Of a stretch of 64,000 bases of DNA, positions 33,501 through 43,400 are shown piece by piece. Origin of the DNA: Petrosia ficiformis (taxonomy: Eukaryota > Porifera > Demospongiae > Haplosclerida > Petrosiidae); NCBI GenBank assembly GCA_947044365.1, contig OX345638.1, positions 9,710,201 to 9,774,200 on the forward strand, written 5' to 3'. The notes beneath the pieces were generated by a model. The model had not been told where the DNA came from. It made no database searches and was given only the letters and a program-made list of their open reading frames with translations. The number at the start of each line of letters is the position of its first letter. Positions within the stretch are counted from its first letter, which is position 1. Position numbers and translations under genes: made by a program.

Positions 33501-35394
33501 AATTTATGTATTGATTATATAATTAATTACATAGCTAATGTATATCTGTAATATATATTTGTTATAATTATTAATTAACTAATAACCTGTTATGATGTCA
33601 TAACATTAATATCTACTTATTTAACTATTATTATTATTATCATAAACACAAGATATTACAAGTATCTAATGATTGTTATTACTACAGGATGGACTAACAC
33701 CTTTACATTACTCATTTATGAGTGGTCATGTTGATATTATGAATGTGTTATTGTCACATGGTGCTGATATTCATGTAAAGGATGAGGTAAGTAAATATTA
33801 AATAAATATTATGTATTATAATTTATGTATTGATTATATAATTAATTACATAGCTAATGTATATCTGTAATATATATTTGTTATAATTATTATTAACTAA
33901 TAACCTGTTATGATGTCATAACATTAATAACTACTTAATTAACTATTATTATTATTATCATAAACACAAGATATTACAAGTATCTAATGATTATTATTAC
34001 TACAGACTCAGCGAACACCTTTACATTTGTCATCTAAGTGTGGTCATGTTGATAGTGTGAAAGTGTTATTATCACATGGTGCTGATATTCATGTAAAGGA
34101 TAGGGTAAGTAAATATTAAATAAATATTATGTATTATAATTTATGTATTGATTATATAATTAATTATATAGCTAATGTATATCTGTAATATATATTTGTT
34201 ATAATTATTATTAACTAATAACCTGTTATGATGTCATAACATTAATAACTACTTAATTAACTATTATTATTATTATCATAAACACGAGATATTACAAGTA
34301 TCAAATGATTGTTATTACTACAGGGAGGACTAACAGCTTTACATTTGTCATCTCTCAATGGACATGCTGATATTGTGAAGGTGTTATTGTCTCATGGTGC
34401 TGATATTCATGTAAAGGATGGGGTAAGTAAATATTAAATAAATATTATGTATTATAATTTATGTATTGATTATATAATTAATTATATAGCTAATGTATAT
34501 CTGTAATATATATTTGTTATAATTATTATTAACTAATAACCTGTTATGATGTCATAACATTAATAACTACTTAATTAACTATTATTATTATTATCATAAA
34601 CACGAGATATTACAAGTATCTAATGATTGTTATTACTACAGTATCAAGAAACACCTTTACATTACTCATCTAAAAGTGGTCGTGTTGATGTGGTGAAAGT
34701 GTTATTATCACATGGTGCTGATATTCATGTAAAGGATAGGGTAAGTAAATATTATGATTGGTTCATGTTTACTTAATAATCTTAAATTATATTACAAATG
34801 ATTATTATGATATGATTATAATACAACATCATTCAGATGTCTCAAAATGAGATCATATATTTGATTAATAATTTCTTTTTTCTAATTCTTGTAAAAGCTT
34901 ATAATAAATATTATAATAATCATTGATGTGTGTCCTAATGGTAATATAGGTTCCATTGTATAACTGATATTTGATAATTCATTATAATAGTATTAGTATC
35001 TTAAGATAACTATTGTTTGTGGAATCAGATATTAGATATATTCAATTTGGTGATATTAATTATAATAATCTCATGTTCATAGTAATCATGATATGTGTAT
35101 TAATAATAGTGATTTGTTGAATTCAATAAAAATATGATATAATTAGTATTCACAAACTATAGTTATCTTAAGATATATTATGATAATAATAATTATTATA
35201 ATGATTATGATAATAATTAAATTAGTAATTACTTGCATAACACAATTATTACATATAAATTTATTATAACACAGTGGGGACACTCACCTCTAGAGCTGGC
35301 ATGTTATCCACCATATTACTTACATGTATCTGAAGATCGTAAACGAAAAGTAATTGAAATATTGGAAAGAGAAGAAAAGAAGTTAAGAAAATAA
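22105..35394 (+). CDS. Gene 2: Death domain-Roc-COR-ankyrin protein (ROCO family)
   Basis: Frame-consistent model of about 1,583 aa. Exons: 22105-22126 (ATG chosen because its phase fits exon 2), 22184-22474, 23551-24440, 24500-24548, 24831-27182, 28515-28555, 28611-28706, ankyrin exons 28884-28982, 29203-29301, 29522-29620, 29837-29935, 30146-30244, 33688-33786, 34006-34104, 34324-34422, 34642-34740, and terminal 35275-35394 (TAA). Order: Death domain (about residues 10-100), unnamed conserved region (105-400), Roc GTPase with P-loop GASGVGKT at 443-450, COR (about 880-1200), ankyrin repeats (1215-1560), tail [15 protein letters not shown] proteins are GTP-regulated scaffolds; a Death domain implies recruitment to apoptosis or immune signalling complexes. 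That role is inferred. One intron (30245-33687) hosts a LINE. The linker inside the G domain is unusual. Confidence 0.85.
22184..22474 (+). CDS. Gene 2 exon: Death domain
   Basis: 97 codons between AACAG and GTAACT. It reads [20 protein letters not shown], then a Cys/Arg helix with [11 protein letters not shown], then [19 protein letters not shown]. The W..IG..LG....L, M...WL and PTW..L..A spacing fits the six-helix Death-domain fold. It ends with a Cys-rich CQCSYC. It is not the same Death domain as in gene 3 (40125-40401), so the two genes may recruit different partners. Confidence 0.75.
22566..22855. repeat. Foldback MITE in gene 2 intron
   Basis: Arms of about 85 bp: the left holds TCTGCTATGTGACGGGAATG and GGTCTGGTCAAC, the right GTTGACCAGACC-like TTGACCAGACCCTTCCCGTC and CACATAGCAGA. 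The interior is AT-rich. Non-coding. Confidence 0.8.
23127..23371. mobile_element. Small TIR element (MITE)
   Basis: Ends are GAAGGGGCGA on the left and TCACCCCTTC on the right, within AATT on both sides. About 245 bp, no coding frame, in the gene 2 intron between 22474 and 23551. Confidence 0.6.
23551..24440 (+). CDS. Gene 2 exon: unnamed conserved region N-terminal to Roc
   Basis: About 297 residues, homologous along its length to gene 3 exon 48529-49376. Shared anchors are [20 protein letters not shown] against [21 protein letters not shown]-type, [29 protein letters not shown] and a C-terminal block [14 protein letters not shown]. Mixed alpha/beta character; I cannot name the fold. The gene 2 version has a Cys-rich [11 protein letters not shown] near the start that gene 3 lacks. 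Always placed just before the Roc exon, so it may act as a regulatory or oligomerisation segment (inference). Confidence 0.8.
24831..27182 (+). CDS. Gene 2 exon: Roc GTPase and COR domains
   Basis: A single 2,352-bp exon. Walker A/G1 is [12 protein letters not shown] near 24906. G3 is [14 protein letters not shown] near 25720-25760. A G4-like stretch is [13 protein letters not shown] near 25999-26035, where the usual THxD/NKxD is degenerate. G1 and G3 are separated by about 270 residues, much of it tandem Ser/Thr/Lys repeats (25210-25690), so the G domain is expanded. COR follows: [55 protein letters not shown], and a C-terminal Cys/His-rich patch, [24 protein letters not shown] proteins bind GTP and dimerise through COR. 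Frame is intact here, unlike the paralogous exon in gene 3. Confidence 0.9.
25210..25690 (+). repeat. Coding tandem repeats inside the Roc domain
   Basis: About four imperfect copies of a roughly 40-residue unit: [15 protein letters not shown], a spacer of about 8, [14 protein letters not shown]. The same unit occurs in gene 3 (50098-50520) with different copy sequences. Charged and probably disordered. Confidence 0.85.
27303..28360. mobile_element. Unclassified repeat element, copy B
   Basis: Carries the ATGGCCGCCCATACATTTC head, a long (ATT)n run near 27505-27575, the ATTCTATCACCATTCC / GATGATATCTTCAGATG middle segment, and a degraded hairpin (ATTAAACAAACCACTTCCAT with GAAGTGGGTTGTTTAAT). 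It sits in the gene 2 intron after the Roc-COR exon. The same intron in gene 3 lacks it, so insertion followed duplication. Confidence 0.65.
28611..30244 (+). CDS. Gene 2 ankyrin array, proximal half
   Basis: N-cap exon 28611-28706 ([17 protein letters not shown].. NKGANLNKK), then 99-bp exons at 28884, 29203, 29522, 29837 and 30146, all phase 0. The first three are identical and start exactly 319 bp apart; the introns between them look identical too. The last intron is of the type seen only before terminal exons in genes 1 and 3 and at 34741-35274, although four more ankyrin exons follow. Confidence 0.9.
30561..33480 (+). mobile_element. LINE with reverse transcriptase and R2-like endonuclease, slightly decayed
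   Basis: One long frame. Upstream region to 30880; RT with [10 protein letters not shown] near 31402, [13 protein letters not shown] near 31600, [14 protein letters not shown] near 31757 and the catalytic FYLDDG near 31850. Downstream, in another frame, is a CCHC knuckle ([18 protein letters not shown], about 32712-32765). Then comes [19 protein letters not shown] (about 32888-32955), a PD-(D/E)XK pattern typical of restriction-like endonucleases in R2/NeSL/Hero-type LINEs. It ends in an A-rich AATAATAAAATAATAAAA tail. Lesions are two in-frame TAG codons (30878-30880 and 31613-31615) and a frameshift near 32630-32700. Otherwise well preserved, so a fairly young insertion in a gene 2 intron. 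Confidence 0.85.
33688..35394 (+). CDS. Gene 2 ankyrin array, distal half and C-terminal exon
   Basis: Ankyrin exons 33688-33786, 34006-34104, 34324-34422 and 34642-34740, then terminal exon 35275-35394 ([20 protein letters not shown] and a basic-acidic tail, TAA). Exon starts are 318 bp apart. The terminal exon is nine codons longer than in genes 1 and 3. If the LINE-bearing intron is not spliced out, these exons would be orphaned. Confidence 0.85.
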
Positions 35395-35649
35395 CTTATA
35401 ATAGTAATATTTACTTTAAGATGTTTTTTTTTTATATTAAATAATAGAATTGTTTATTTTTAAATATAAAATAATATTTTTAGACACATGCATGAAACTT
35501 TTGTTATTTAATATACCATATACTATACACAAGTTAAAACCTTAAGTAACGTTAAGGATAACAATACTAGCTATATGCTAATACTATCTCAAGATCATCA
35601 AACCAGGATCTCTATGAACCACAGTATATTACTGGTTCCACTGAAAATT
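35395..35649. other. 3' flank of gene 2
   Basis: AT-rich, with an 8-T run near 35425. No polyadenylation signal can be called with confidence. Similar in general to 59093-59540 after gene 3. Confidence 0.3.
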
Positions 35650-35840
35650 AGAGGATAGGGACCACTGTTCCATTAAACTATATATACAGTATAGGGACCA
35701 CTGTTCCATTAAACTATATATAGAGTATAGGGACCACTGTTCCATTAAACTATATATAGAGTATAGGGACCACCATTCTATTAAATTATATATTGAGTGT
35801 AGGGAGCACTGTTCCATTAAACTATAGTGGCAGTTATTAT
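35650..35840. repeat. 36-bp tandem repeat, 5 copies
   Basis: The unit is GACCACTGTTCCATTAAACT then ATATATAGAGTATAGG. Starts of ACCACTGTTC-type words at 35661, 35697, 35733, 35769 and 35805 give an exact 36-bp period. A diverged, irregular relative lies after gene 3 at about 59560-59730, so the array existed in the ancestral block. Confidence 0.9.
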
Positions 35841-35965
35841 AAACAGCTGTTACTTCCAATGTATTTTGTATGTTTGGATCAACATTAGTTAGTAGTAGCT
35901 CAATAACATCATCATTAGTAGTGATATTATGATCAGATCAAGAATTAAAAAGAGTAGTAGTTAAT

Positions 35966-36346
35966 ATAAAACAAGTGTATATAGAGAAAGAAAAACTTCC
36001 CAATAATTGCTTTGTGGTGTCCAGCATTCAGTAATCATGGCTAACTTTATCAACACAACAGCCTACTATAGTTATTATTTGATTATCTACTTTCCTTACT
36101 TTTAAAGACCTTCTAGAACATATTTCAGGAAGAATAGACAGCTATTAGTTCCAGTTTCTAGCTACAGCTTTTTTTTCTCTGCTCTATACAACTTGAGCGC
36201 GCGTTCTATTACTCGCCACGCCCATTAATTGACCGAGCTTAGCCCCCTGAGAATTACGTTACTTCCTTAACTACGTGTATAACGCATACCCGCGTAAGTG
36301 ACACAAGAAACATACATCGAACCGGATGGCCCTACGGGCCATAAAA
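35966..36346. repeat. Dispersed repeat D, copy 2
   Basis: Starts at CAAGTGTATATAGAG and ends with GATGGCCCTACGGGCCATA. Shares with copy 1 GCTTTGTGGTGTCCAGCATT, GCGCGCGTTCTATTAC, CGCCACGCCCATTAATTGAC and TAACGCATACCCGCGTAAGT. Lies between gene 2 and the ABCB pseudogene. Confidence 0.75.
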
Positions 36347-36808
36347 ATAATTTCTTTCTCAAACAATTATGCAAAAAATTAATGAAGTGATAACATCAGC
36401 AAGTAAAATAGTTGAAGTGTTCAAAAGTTCCCAAATTGTAATTTCTCCTCAGAGTCATCTCCTATCAGTCAAGTGTTGATGTTGATGTAACTGATAATAT
36501 ACACCTCCCTTAGCTAATAGTTCAGTATGTGTACCCTTCTCAACAACCCTACCATTAGCTATTACCACAATACAATCAGCAATGTACACAGTAGATAACC
36601 TATGAGCTATTACTATACTAGTACGACCCTCCCTAGCTTTATCAAGAATCTCCTGGACTATTATCTCACTCTCACTATCTAGGGCTGATGTTGGTTCATC
36701 TAGAAGAAGTATTTTAGGGTTTCTGATCAGAGCACGGGCTATGGCAATTCTTCATTTCTGTCCTCCACTTAACTGAGTGCCTTTATCACCAGCATTAGTA
36801 CTATAACC

Positions 36809-37015
36809 CTGAATGAATGGATGGATAGATGAATGAATGAATAGGTAGATGAATAGATGAATGAATAGATGAATGAATAGGTAGATGAAATGATGGATGA
36901 TTGGATGGATGGATGGGTGTATAAATGGATGATGGATACATGGTTGGATGGATGGATGAGTGGATGGATGGTAAGATAGAAGGATGGATGAATGGATGGA
37001 TGGATGAATGGGTGT
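36809..37015. repeat. ATGG/ATGA minisatellite
   Basis: GAATGGATGGATAGATGAAT-type array in an ABCB pseudogene intron. The paralogous intron after gene 3 has the same array (60735-60945), so it predates the duplication. Confidence 0.9.
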
Positions 37016-37539
37016 GGACGTAATGACAAATACATAAAATTTCGTACTTACATAGATAAATAGATGGTATTAACACATAGACAGATAGATGGCATGAACA
37101 CATAAATAGATATGAACAGAAGGAACAAATACTAATATATACATGTACACATACCTGTGGTAATGATTGTATAAAATCATGAATATTAGCAGCCTTTGCA
37201 GAATCAATAATCTCATCATCAGATACCTCACGATGATTAGCACCTTATCTTATATTATCAGATATACTAGTATCAAATAGAATAGGTTCTTGAGATACAA
37301 TAAATAATTGAGTCTTTAACCAACGAATATTGAGTTCTCGTATATCAACATCATCTAAGAGGACTCCACCGTTTAATGGATCATAGAATCTTTCAATAAG
37401 AGAGACTACAGTACTTTTACCGCAGCCTGATGGACCTACTAGTTTGTCCTGGTTTAACTGATATTGATAAATCTTGTAATACATTAACATCTGGACTAGT
37501 TCAATGATATCATTCCTGTTACATCATCCTATATAAGTA

Positions 37540-38410
37540 CGTATGTGTTTATGTATGCATATATGTATGTCACTAGTACATATGTATGTATGTATGCATG
37601 TATGTGTGTATATACATTGTATGTATGTATGTAGGTATGTATGTATGTATGTATGTATGTATGTATGTATGAATGTATGTATGTATATACATATGTACGT
37701 ATGTATGTAACTACATGTATATATGTATGTATATATATAATTATGTATGTTGTATGTATGTATGTATGTAAGTATATATGTACATGTATATTATAATCTC
37801 ACCAGTTCTTTTCCATCAGTTGAATAATTATCAAAGATTGGTTTCCTATCCAGTAGTGAGAATATACGATATGTTGATAGCTTAGCTTTAGTGTAACTAG
37901 GAGCAAAGGCACTAGCTTGTCCAACAGCAAGAGCTCCAAATACCAGAGCAAAGAGAACTCTGAATACATCCTGAAATTCAACATGGAGGATATGACCTTC
38001 ATCAAGAGTAACAAGAAAGGCTCCAAAGCAAAATGCTGTCACATATCCAAAAAATATATATAACCTGTGATATACCATAAGCCACTCCTTCTAGCATACC
38101 ATGCACTCCTGTGAAAATAAATGCATTTATCTATGTGTATGTCAATATGTACGCATGTGTGGTGTCTGTCTGTATATATGTACTTTGTCCATATGAATAT
38201 ATGCATGCATGTATGTATGCATGTATGTATGCATGCATGTATATTGTATGAATGTACATGTATGTATGTATGTATGTATGTATGTATGTATGTATGTATG
38301 TATGCATGTATGTATGTATGTATGTATGTATGTATGTATGTATGTATGTATGTACGTATGTGTGTATGTGTGTATGTATGTATGTATGTATGTAAGTATG
38401 TAAAGGTATA
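37540..38410. repeat. (GTAT)n microsatellites in ABCB pseudogene introns
   Basis: ATGTATGT arrays at about 37545-37790 and 38165-38405, either side of the membrane-domain exon. Open frames across them are repeat artefacts. Another array lies at about 38700-38935. Confidence 0.9.
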
Positions 38411-39291
38411 TGAAGGTTTCTAATTAACAGTATAATGAAATAATGTCTTTCACCTGTGAGTAGACTGGACTTTGTATAAAATGAAAAACCTTTCTTGTAA
38501 GTATAATGAATTAACAGTACGAATATTCTCAATAGAATCAACAACAAGCTATGAGGAGGATGAAGTGGTAGAGGAGGAGGAAGCAGAGGAAGAGGTGGAA
38601 AAAGAGGAGGACGAGAGAGTGATATTTAGTTATCAATTTTATATTCTCACTTCTAGTCGTGTCCCTGTAGCCTGAAGAGAAATATATAATTATAATGATA
38701 TTAGTACTAATTTGTATGTATGTACATGCGTACACTTATGTATGTATGTACGTATATATATATGTTCATACGTATGTATGTATGTATGTATGTATGTATG
38801 TATGCATAAATGTATGTTGTATGTATATATGTATTTTTGTATGTAGTAACTATATATATGTATATGCGTGTTGTGCATCTATGTATGGATGTGTATATGT
38901 ACGTTTATGTATGTATGTATGTTATGTATGTATAATATCTATTCATATTAACTCACTCCTTGTACTTGTACTGCATCTTCAGTCTAGTTGTCAAGGCTCA
39001 TGCAGAATCTTCTTTTCATCAAACCATCCAATCTCCTACCATATAATATATACATACATAGACATACATGTATACATACACAGACAATGTACATATATGT
39101 ATTAGACTTCAATGCTCAATGCCATGGCAACTAGATGTAGTATATTCTTCCTATACTACAAAAGCTATTACATTTTGTCAACCACTTCAACTGAAAGGTT
39201 TCAATATATAAACTGAATACAGTTTATGGTTAGTTAAGATTGCTTTTATGTATTTACACAAATCAGAGTGTGCAGCAAAGAGTCTAAATGT

Positions 39292-39370
39292 GTTAAACTC
39301 ATGTAAGTGTGGTGTAGCCACTCCTCAGCTCTGCCTCTGAGTGAATACACCACACTTACATGGGGTTTAA
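39292..39370. repeat. Short hairpin repeat
   Basis: GTTAAACTCATGTAAGTGTG then GTGTA faces TACACCACACTTACATGGGG then TTTAAC. Arms of about 25 bp, loop of about 27 bp. A small foldback remnant immediately before the PCID2 fragment. Confidence 0.75.
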
Positions 39371-39377
39371 CATATAC

Positions 39378-39445
39378 TTTAGTTCTAGACTTCGTATTAC
39401 AAGTTAGTATTATTATAATCATGATAAGAACATGTTTTATCTGTG
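39378..39445 (+). pseudogene. PCID2 exon fragment (duplicate)
   Basis: TTTAGTTCTAGACTTCGTAT then TACAAGTTAGTATTATTATA ATCATGATAAGAACATGTTT matches PCID2 exon 17729-17783 with its donor and following intron (17752-17820), with one small deletion. No other PCID2 exon is recognisable nearby. It marks the left part of the duplicated block upstream of gene 3. Confidence 0.75.
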
Positions 39446-40124
39446 TATGTGTTTGTATGTGTGTGTCTTTGTGTCTCTACCTGTCTGTGTCTGTAAGTAA
39501 TATTTCATTATAGTTGATTATAATTGATTATCTCACCCTATAATCACTTTCTTATCTTACGTAATATTGCTTTCAGTTGTGTCCAAAGAGACTAAGCTTC
39601 ACAATCTAGACACACCACAAGCATTACAGGAGTTTAAATGTATGAATCCATATCCTATTTATATTAGAAATGGTTCTTCACTGTTTGGAGTATTGAGCGC
39701 TAGCTACAGAGATCAAAGAGATAGTATATCAGATAACTGAATATCTTCTGTGATGTGTGGAATGAGTTGTGATACAAAATTAAATGGAAAAATACAGTCA
39801 ATCAAGAATCTCATACATCAAAGACTTGATTTTTAAGAAAGAGACATGAAGATTTTCAGAGAACTATGATCAACCATTAATGAAATATATTATATAATTT
39901 AATGTCAACATCTAGATCTATATACATTGGCGTTGTTCATAAACATAAATTATTGTACTATAAAAAGACTGAGAATTTTACAGAATTAGCTAATCTTACA
40001 ATCCACAAAGATATACTACTATACTATTATACAAGAATCAACAAAGAGATAAGTGACTAAATACCACTTTGACGATGATGCGTATTTCAGCCACACCTTA
40101 AATTTGTTTCAAGGCGTCTCAAAC

Positions 40125-40401
40125 ATGGACGATCGCCCGAAACTCGCTGAACTCCAAGAATCTGTTAGAACTCCTAAGTGGTATAACTTAGGCATCCAGT
40201 TAGGCCTTGAAGATAATGACCTGGAGGAAATTGGAAAACAGAATGGTAGAAATGTTGATGACTGCAGAAGAGCCATGTTCGGTCTGTGGTTGCGTACTAG
40301 TTCTAAACCGAGCAGAAGACAACTACTATATGCCCTCAGGACAAAGTCTGTTGCTGAGATGTATATAGCAGACGAATATGAGAGATCTTTTCAAACTCAT
40401 G
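40125..40401 (+). CDS. Gene 3 exon: start codon and Death domain
   Basis: Starts [13 protein letters not shown]. The Death-domain pattern is [20 protein letters not shown], then [19 protein letters not shown] and [20 protein letters not shown]. It ends in phase 1 at GTATGT. An upstream in-frame ATG exists at 40053, but the Death-domain boundary favours 40125. Exon 42584-42661 is a diverged copy of this exon's last 26 codons. Confidence 0.8.
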
Positions 40402-43400
40402 GTATGTATAGATATGATATAAGTATGAGACAGTTAAGATGTTGCACAGGTCAAATTGATCTCTCACTGCAAAAACAAAATTGTTGAAATAACTCATTCA
40501 ATTGGAAGTACAGTTGCAAAGAATAGTATAAATTTAAGCAGTCGTGAAGCTTGTGCCTACATGCATGCTGATTCCATAACAAAAACTTTGTACCTATTAT
40601 AATGATGACAGCGCATAATATATATAGTCATCTCCTTTGTACTTGCTACAGTGGTGTTTCTTGGTAAATTAAATTATGAGGTTGCAGGTTTGCATCAAGA
40701 AATTTCAATAATTTGTTGATTGCCAGATACATTCATTTTGAAGTTTTAGATGTGACATGAAACATGAAATATTATATAGAAGGAGTTCATTAAGCTGCAT
40801 AAACATGACTTTGAAGTCATAAAATATATTGGCTTGCTCCTATGGTGATTATAAACCTGGTACTGCACTGGTGGGAAGACATAACCTATACGTATATCAT
40901 GTATCCACATATAATATTATGTGTATCATGTATCATATTACGTATATCATGTATCCACATAATATTATATTATTTATGTGTATATCATGCATCCATATAT
41001 AATATTATATAATTTTCACTGTTAACTACAGCCTTCTATCCACAGTAGTAATGACCTTGAAATAATTATTAAAGAAATAAAGACTATGAAATGTTTAGCA
41101 TGAAAAATCTTTGATCTGTGGTATAAATAATAATATATATTTCATTGATTCTGCTCATATATTGTGTGGATTCAATTACAGTTTCCTCTACCTTTATGTA
41201 CTGTGGTAATTTATGTAAGGACAAGGTTAGGATGATAGTATTCATGTGCTTGTTCTCACAAGAAGAGTACAGGGTTAGGATGATAGTATTCATGTGCTTG
41301 TTCTCACAAGAATGGTACAGGGTTAGGATGATAGTATTCATGTCCTTGTTCTCACAAGAAGAGTACATAGCATTTGAATGTAGCTTGTTGGCGTGGAAAA
41401 AGTAATAGGTTATTTTAACTTCAATGCTGATCTGTTTTTCCTGGTAGGTAATATTTACAAGTACTAGTTTCATTTGATCTTGATCTGTATTGACTAGTAT
41501 ATAAAGTACTTGTCATAATGAAGAAGACATTAATGCATAGTATAACCAGTGGATGTTACTTACTCATTTCAGATTAATTAAATTTGCACTTACATAATAG
41601 CCACAAATATTTGAGAAGTTAGAACATATATATATTCACTATGGGTTTTTATTTCCTATAATTATGTTTAAAGTACCTTGTATTGCTTTTGTTTCCATTA
41701 TGACATGTACTTTATATACTAGTCAATATAGATTAAAAACAAATGAAATGTATTACTACTTGTAAACATTACCTAGCAAGAAAAAATGAGTGATTGATAT
41801 CAGCCGCATATTTAATATTACACACGTAACCAAATGAGAAAATAACTATTTAATTTTTATAGTGAGAGAGTGATGTGGAAACAGCCAGTCATGTACACTG
41901 TAAAAATCAATAATTATTTTAACCGGTTACATGAGTTTCAATATTAATAATATACTGTTGTGACTACTATATATCGATATGAACTAGTATATAAAGTACA
42001 TTAATTTAGATACAACGGATATTATTTGTTATTGTATGTATAAATTTGTGTACATAGTAATTATTCTGAAAGTAAGCACCATTAATCTGTTGTTTCAGAA
42101 GTGTTAGAATGTGTATGATTAGAATACACCACAGGCTATACATATTATAATACTATGCTGTATACATTGTACTGGTGTTCAATTTTGTTGATATTCTTTA
42201 TTATGACATGTACTTATATACTAGTCCTGAAACTAGTACTTGTAAATATTGCCTAGCAGGAAAAACAAACCAGCATTAAGGAAAATATAGTTGCACTGAA
42301 ACTCCTGTAACCAACTGGACATTAAAATAACCTTTAATTTTTACAGTGTAGGACATTCTCCAATAAATGTAGTGAATGTGTGCATGGTAAATTGAAACTC
42401 AACTGTATATAAAGTATATAAGGAGCAGGACAAGAGTGATGAAAATAAGTCAAAATGTCTGCCAGCTTGCTCAATGTTTCCACACCCCTGCAGTTATATA
42501 TGAGTGACCATTAGAAGTAAACTTTGTTGTTGAACTATGTCATCAAGAGTACATAACTATATAACTATTTGTACGTCTTCTAGATGTCCTTGAGACAAAT
42601 TCAGTATCTGAGATTTATACAGCAGATGAACATGACAGATCCTCCCGCAAAAGAAGACATGGTATGTATAGATACAGAGTAATGATAGGTAGCTTCATAG
42701 ACTCAAGCTTGGTTCAGAATATGACACAAAGCCTTGTGTCACGTCAATGCATTGTTTTGTAGACAAAATATGCTTCCATCATTGCCGTCAAATGCAAAGC
42801 AACTTAACGCAAATATAGGATCTGATTCTGTCTTGCATCAGCTGCGTTGCGTTTCATCAATTAGTTTTCATAATGTTATCACAACACAACAAACGCAACG
42901 CTAGGCTTTGCCTCATATTCTGAACCAGACTTTAGTCTCTTGTAGCCAGTCCCTCCCACTCTAAACGAAGTGTCAAGTGTCTGGCAGAACTCCACTGTTA
43001 TAGTCGTCCAGTGATGGATTTACATTCTATAATATTTGAATTACTTTGTATTCCTTTTATTACCATTCTTTATTATGACATGTACTTTATACAAGCTCAA
43101 GATCAAAAGAAATAAATTACTACATTTAAACATTTCCTAGCAAGAAAAGAGATCAGTAATTGATTGTTAGTATTGTATTGAAATTCATGTAACCAAATAA
43201 GGATTGTAATGAACAGCTATGAACAAAAATATCCTTTGTGAAATAGCAAATAAATGCTACAAAAACAAACTCGAATCTCAAGTTTACATGTGTAACACAT
43301 GGACTTTGGCAAGGGCAAACAAAAATAATTAATAATAGATATATATATAGCTTTCTATTAATATTTACAGTGCAGGAACTGACCTGTTAAATTACATTTT

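Larger units (their letters stand above)
36455..39045 (-). pseudogene. ABCB-type (MDR/P-glycoprotein-like) ABC transporter pseudogene, copy 1
   Basis: Half-transporter or C-terminal half, - strand. About 38960-39045 is EIGWFDEKK with broken frame. About 37803-38108 is the end of the second membrane domain: GYVTAFCFGAFLV, FGALAVGQASAFAPSYTKAK. About 37245-37509 is nucleotide-binding: Walker [22 protein letters not shown]-loop IVSQEP. 37156-37243 reads [20 protein letters not shown]. 36455-36809 has signature LSGGQK, Walker B and D-loop [14 protein letters not shown], and [10 protein letters not shown]. These proteins export lipids or xenobiotics using ATP. Lesions: 8-nt deletion before Walker A (against copy 2), TAA after SDNIR, TGA after LSGGQK, and a frameshift in the membrane exon. 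Non-functional as read. Confidence 0.8.

Noticed and set aside
28884..35274. Regularly spaced near-identical 99-bp units considered as CRISPR or satellite
   Set aside because: Each unit has AG and GTAAGT edges, is open in phase 0 and encodes an ankyrin repeat.
35629..35859. 76-codon - strand frame with 12-residue repeats (SLYSIYSLMEQW)
   Set aside because: Direct consequence of the 36-bp tandem repeat being a multiple of three.
38121..39105. Open frames of 60-138 codons
   Set aside because: GTAT arrays again; no motif, and they overlap on both strands.
41084..41473. 129-codon - strand frame with internal repeats
   Set aside because: Created by three 48-bp repeats (a multiple of three) in a gene 3 intron; no motif.
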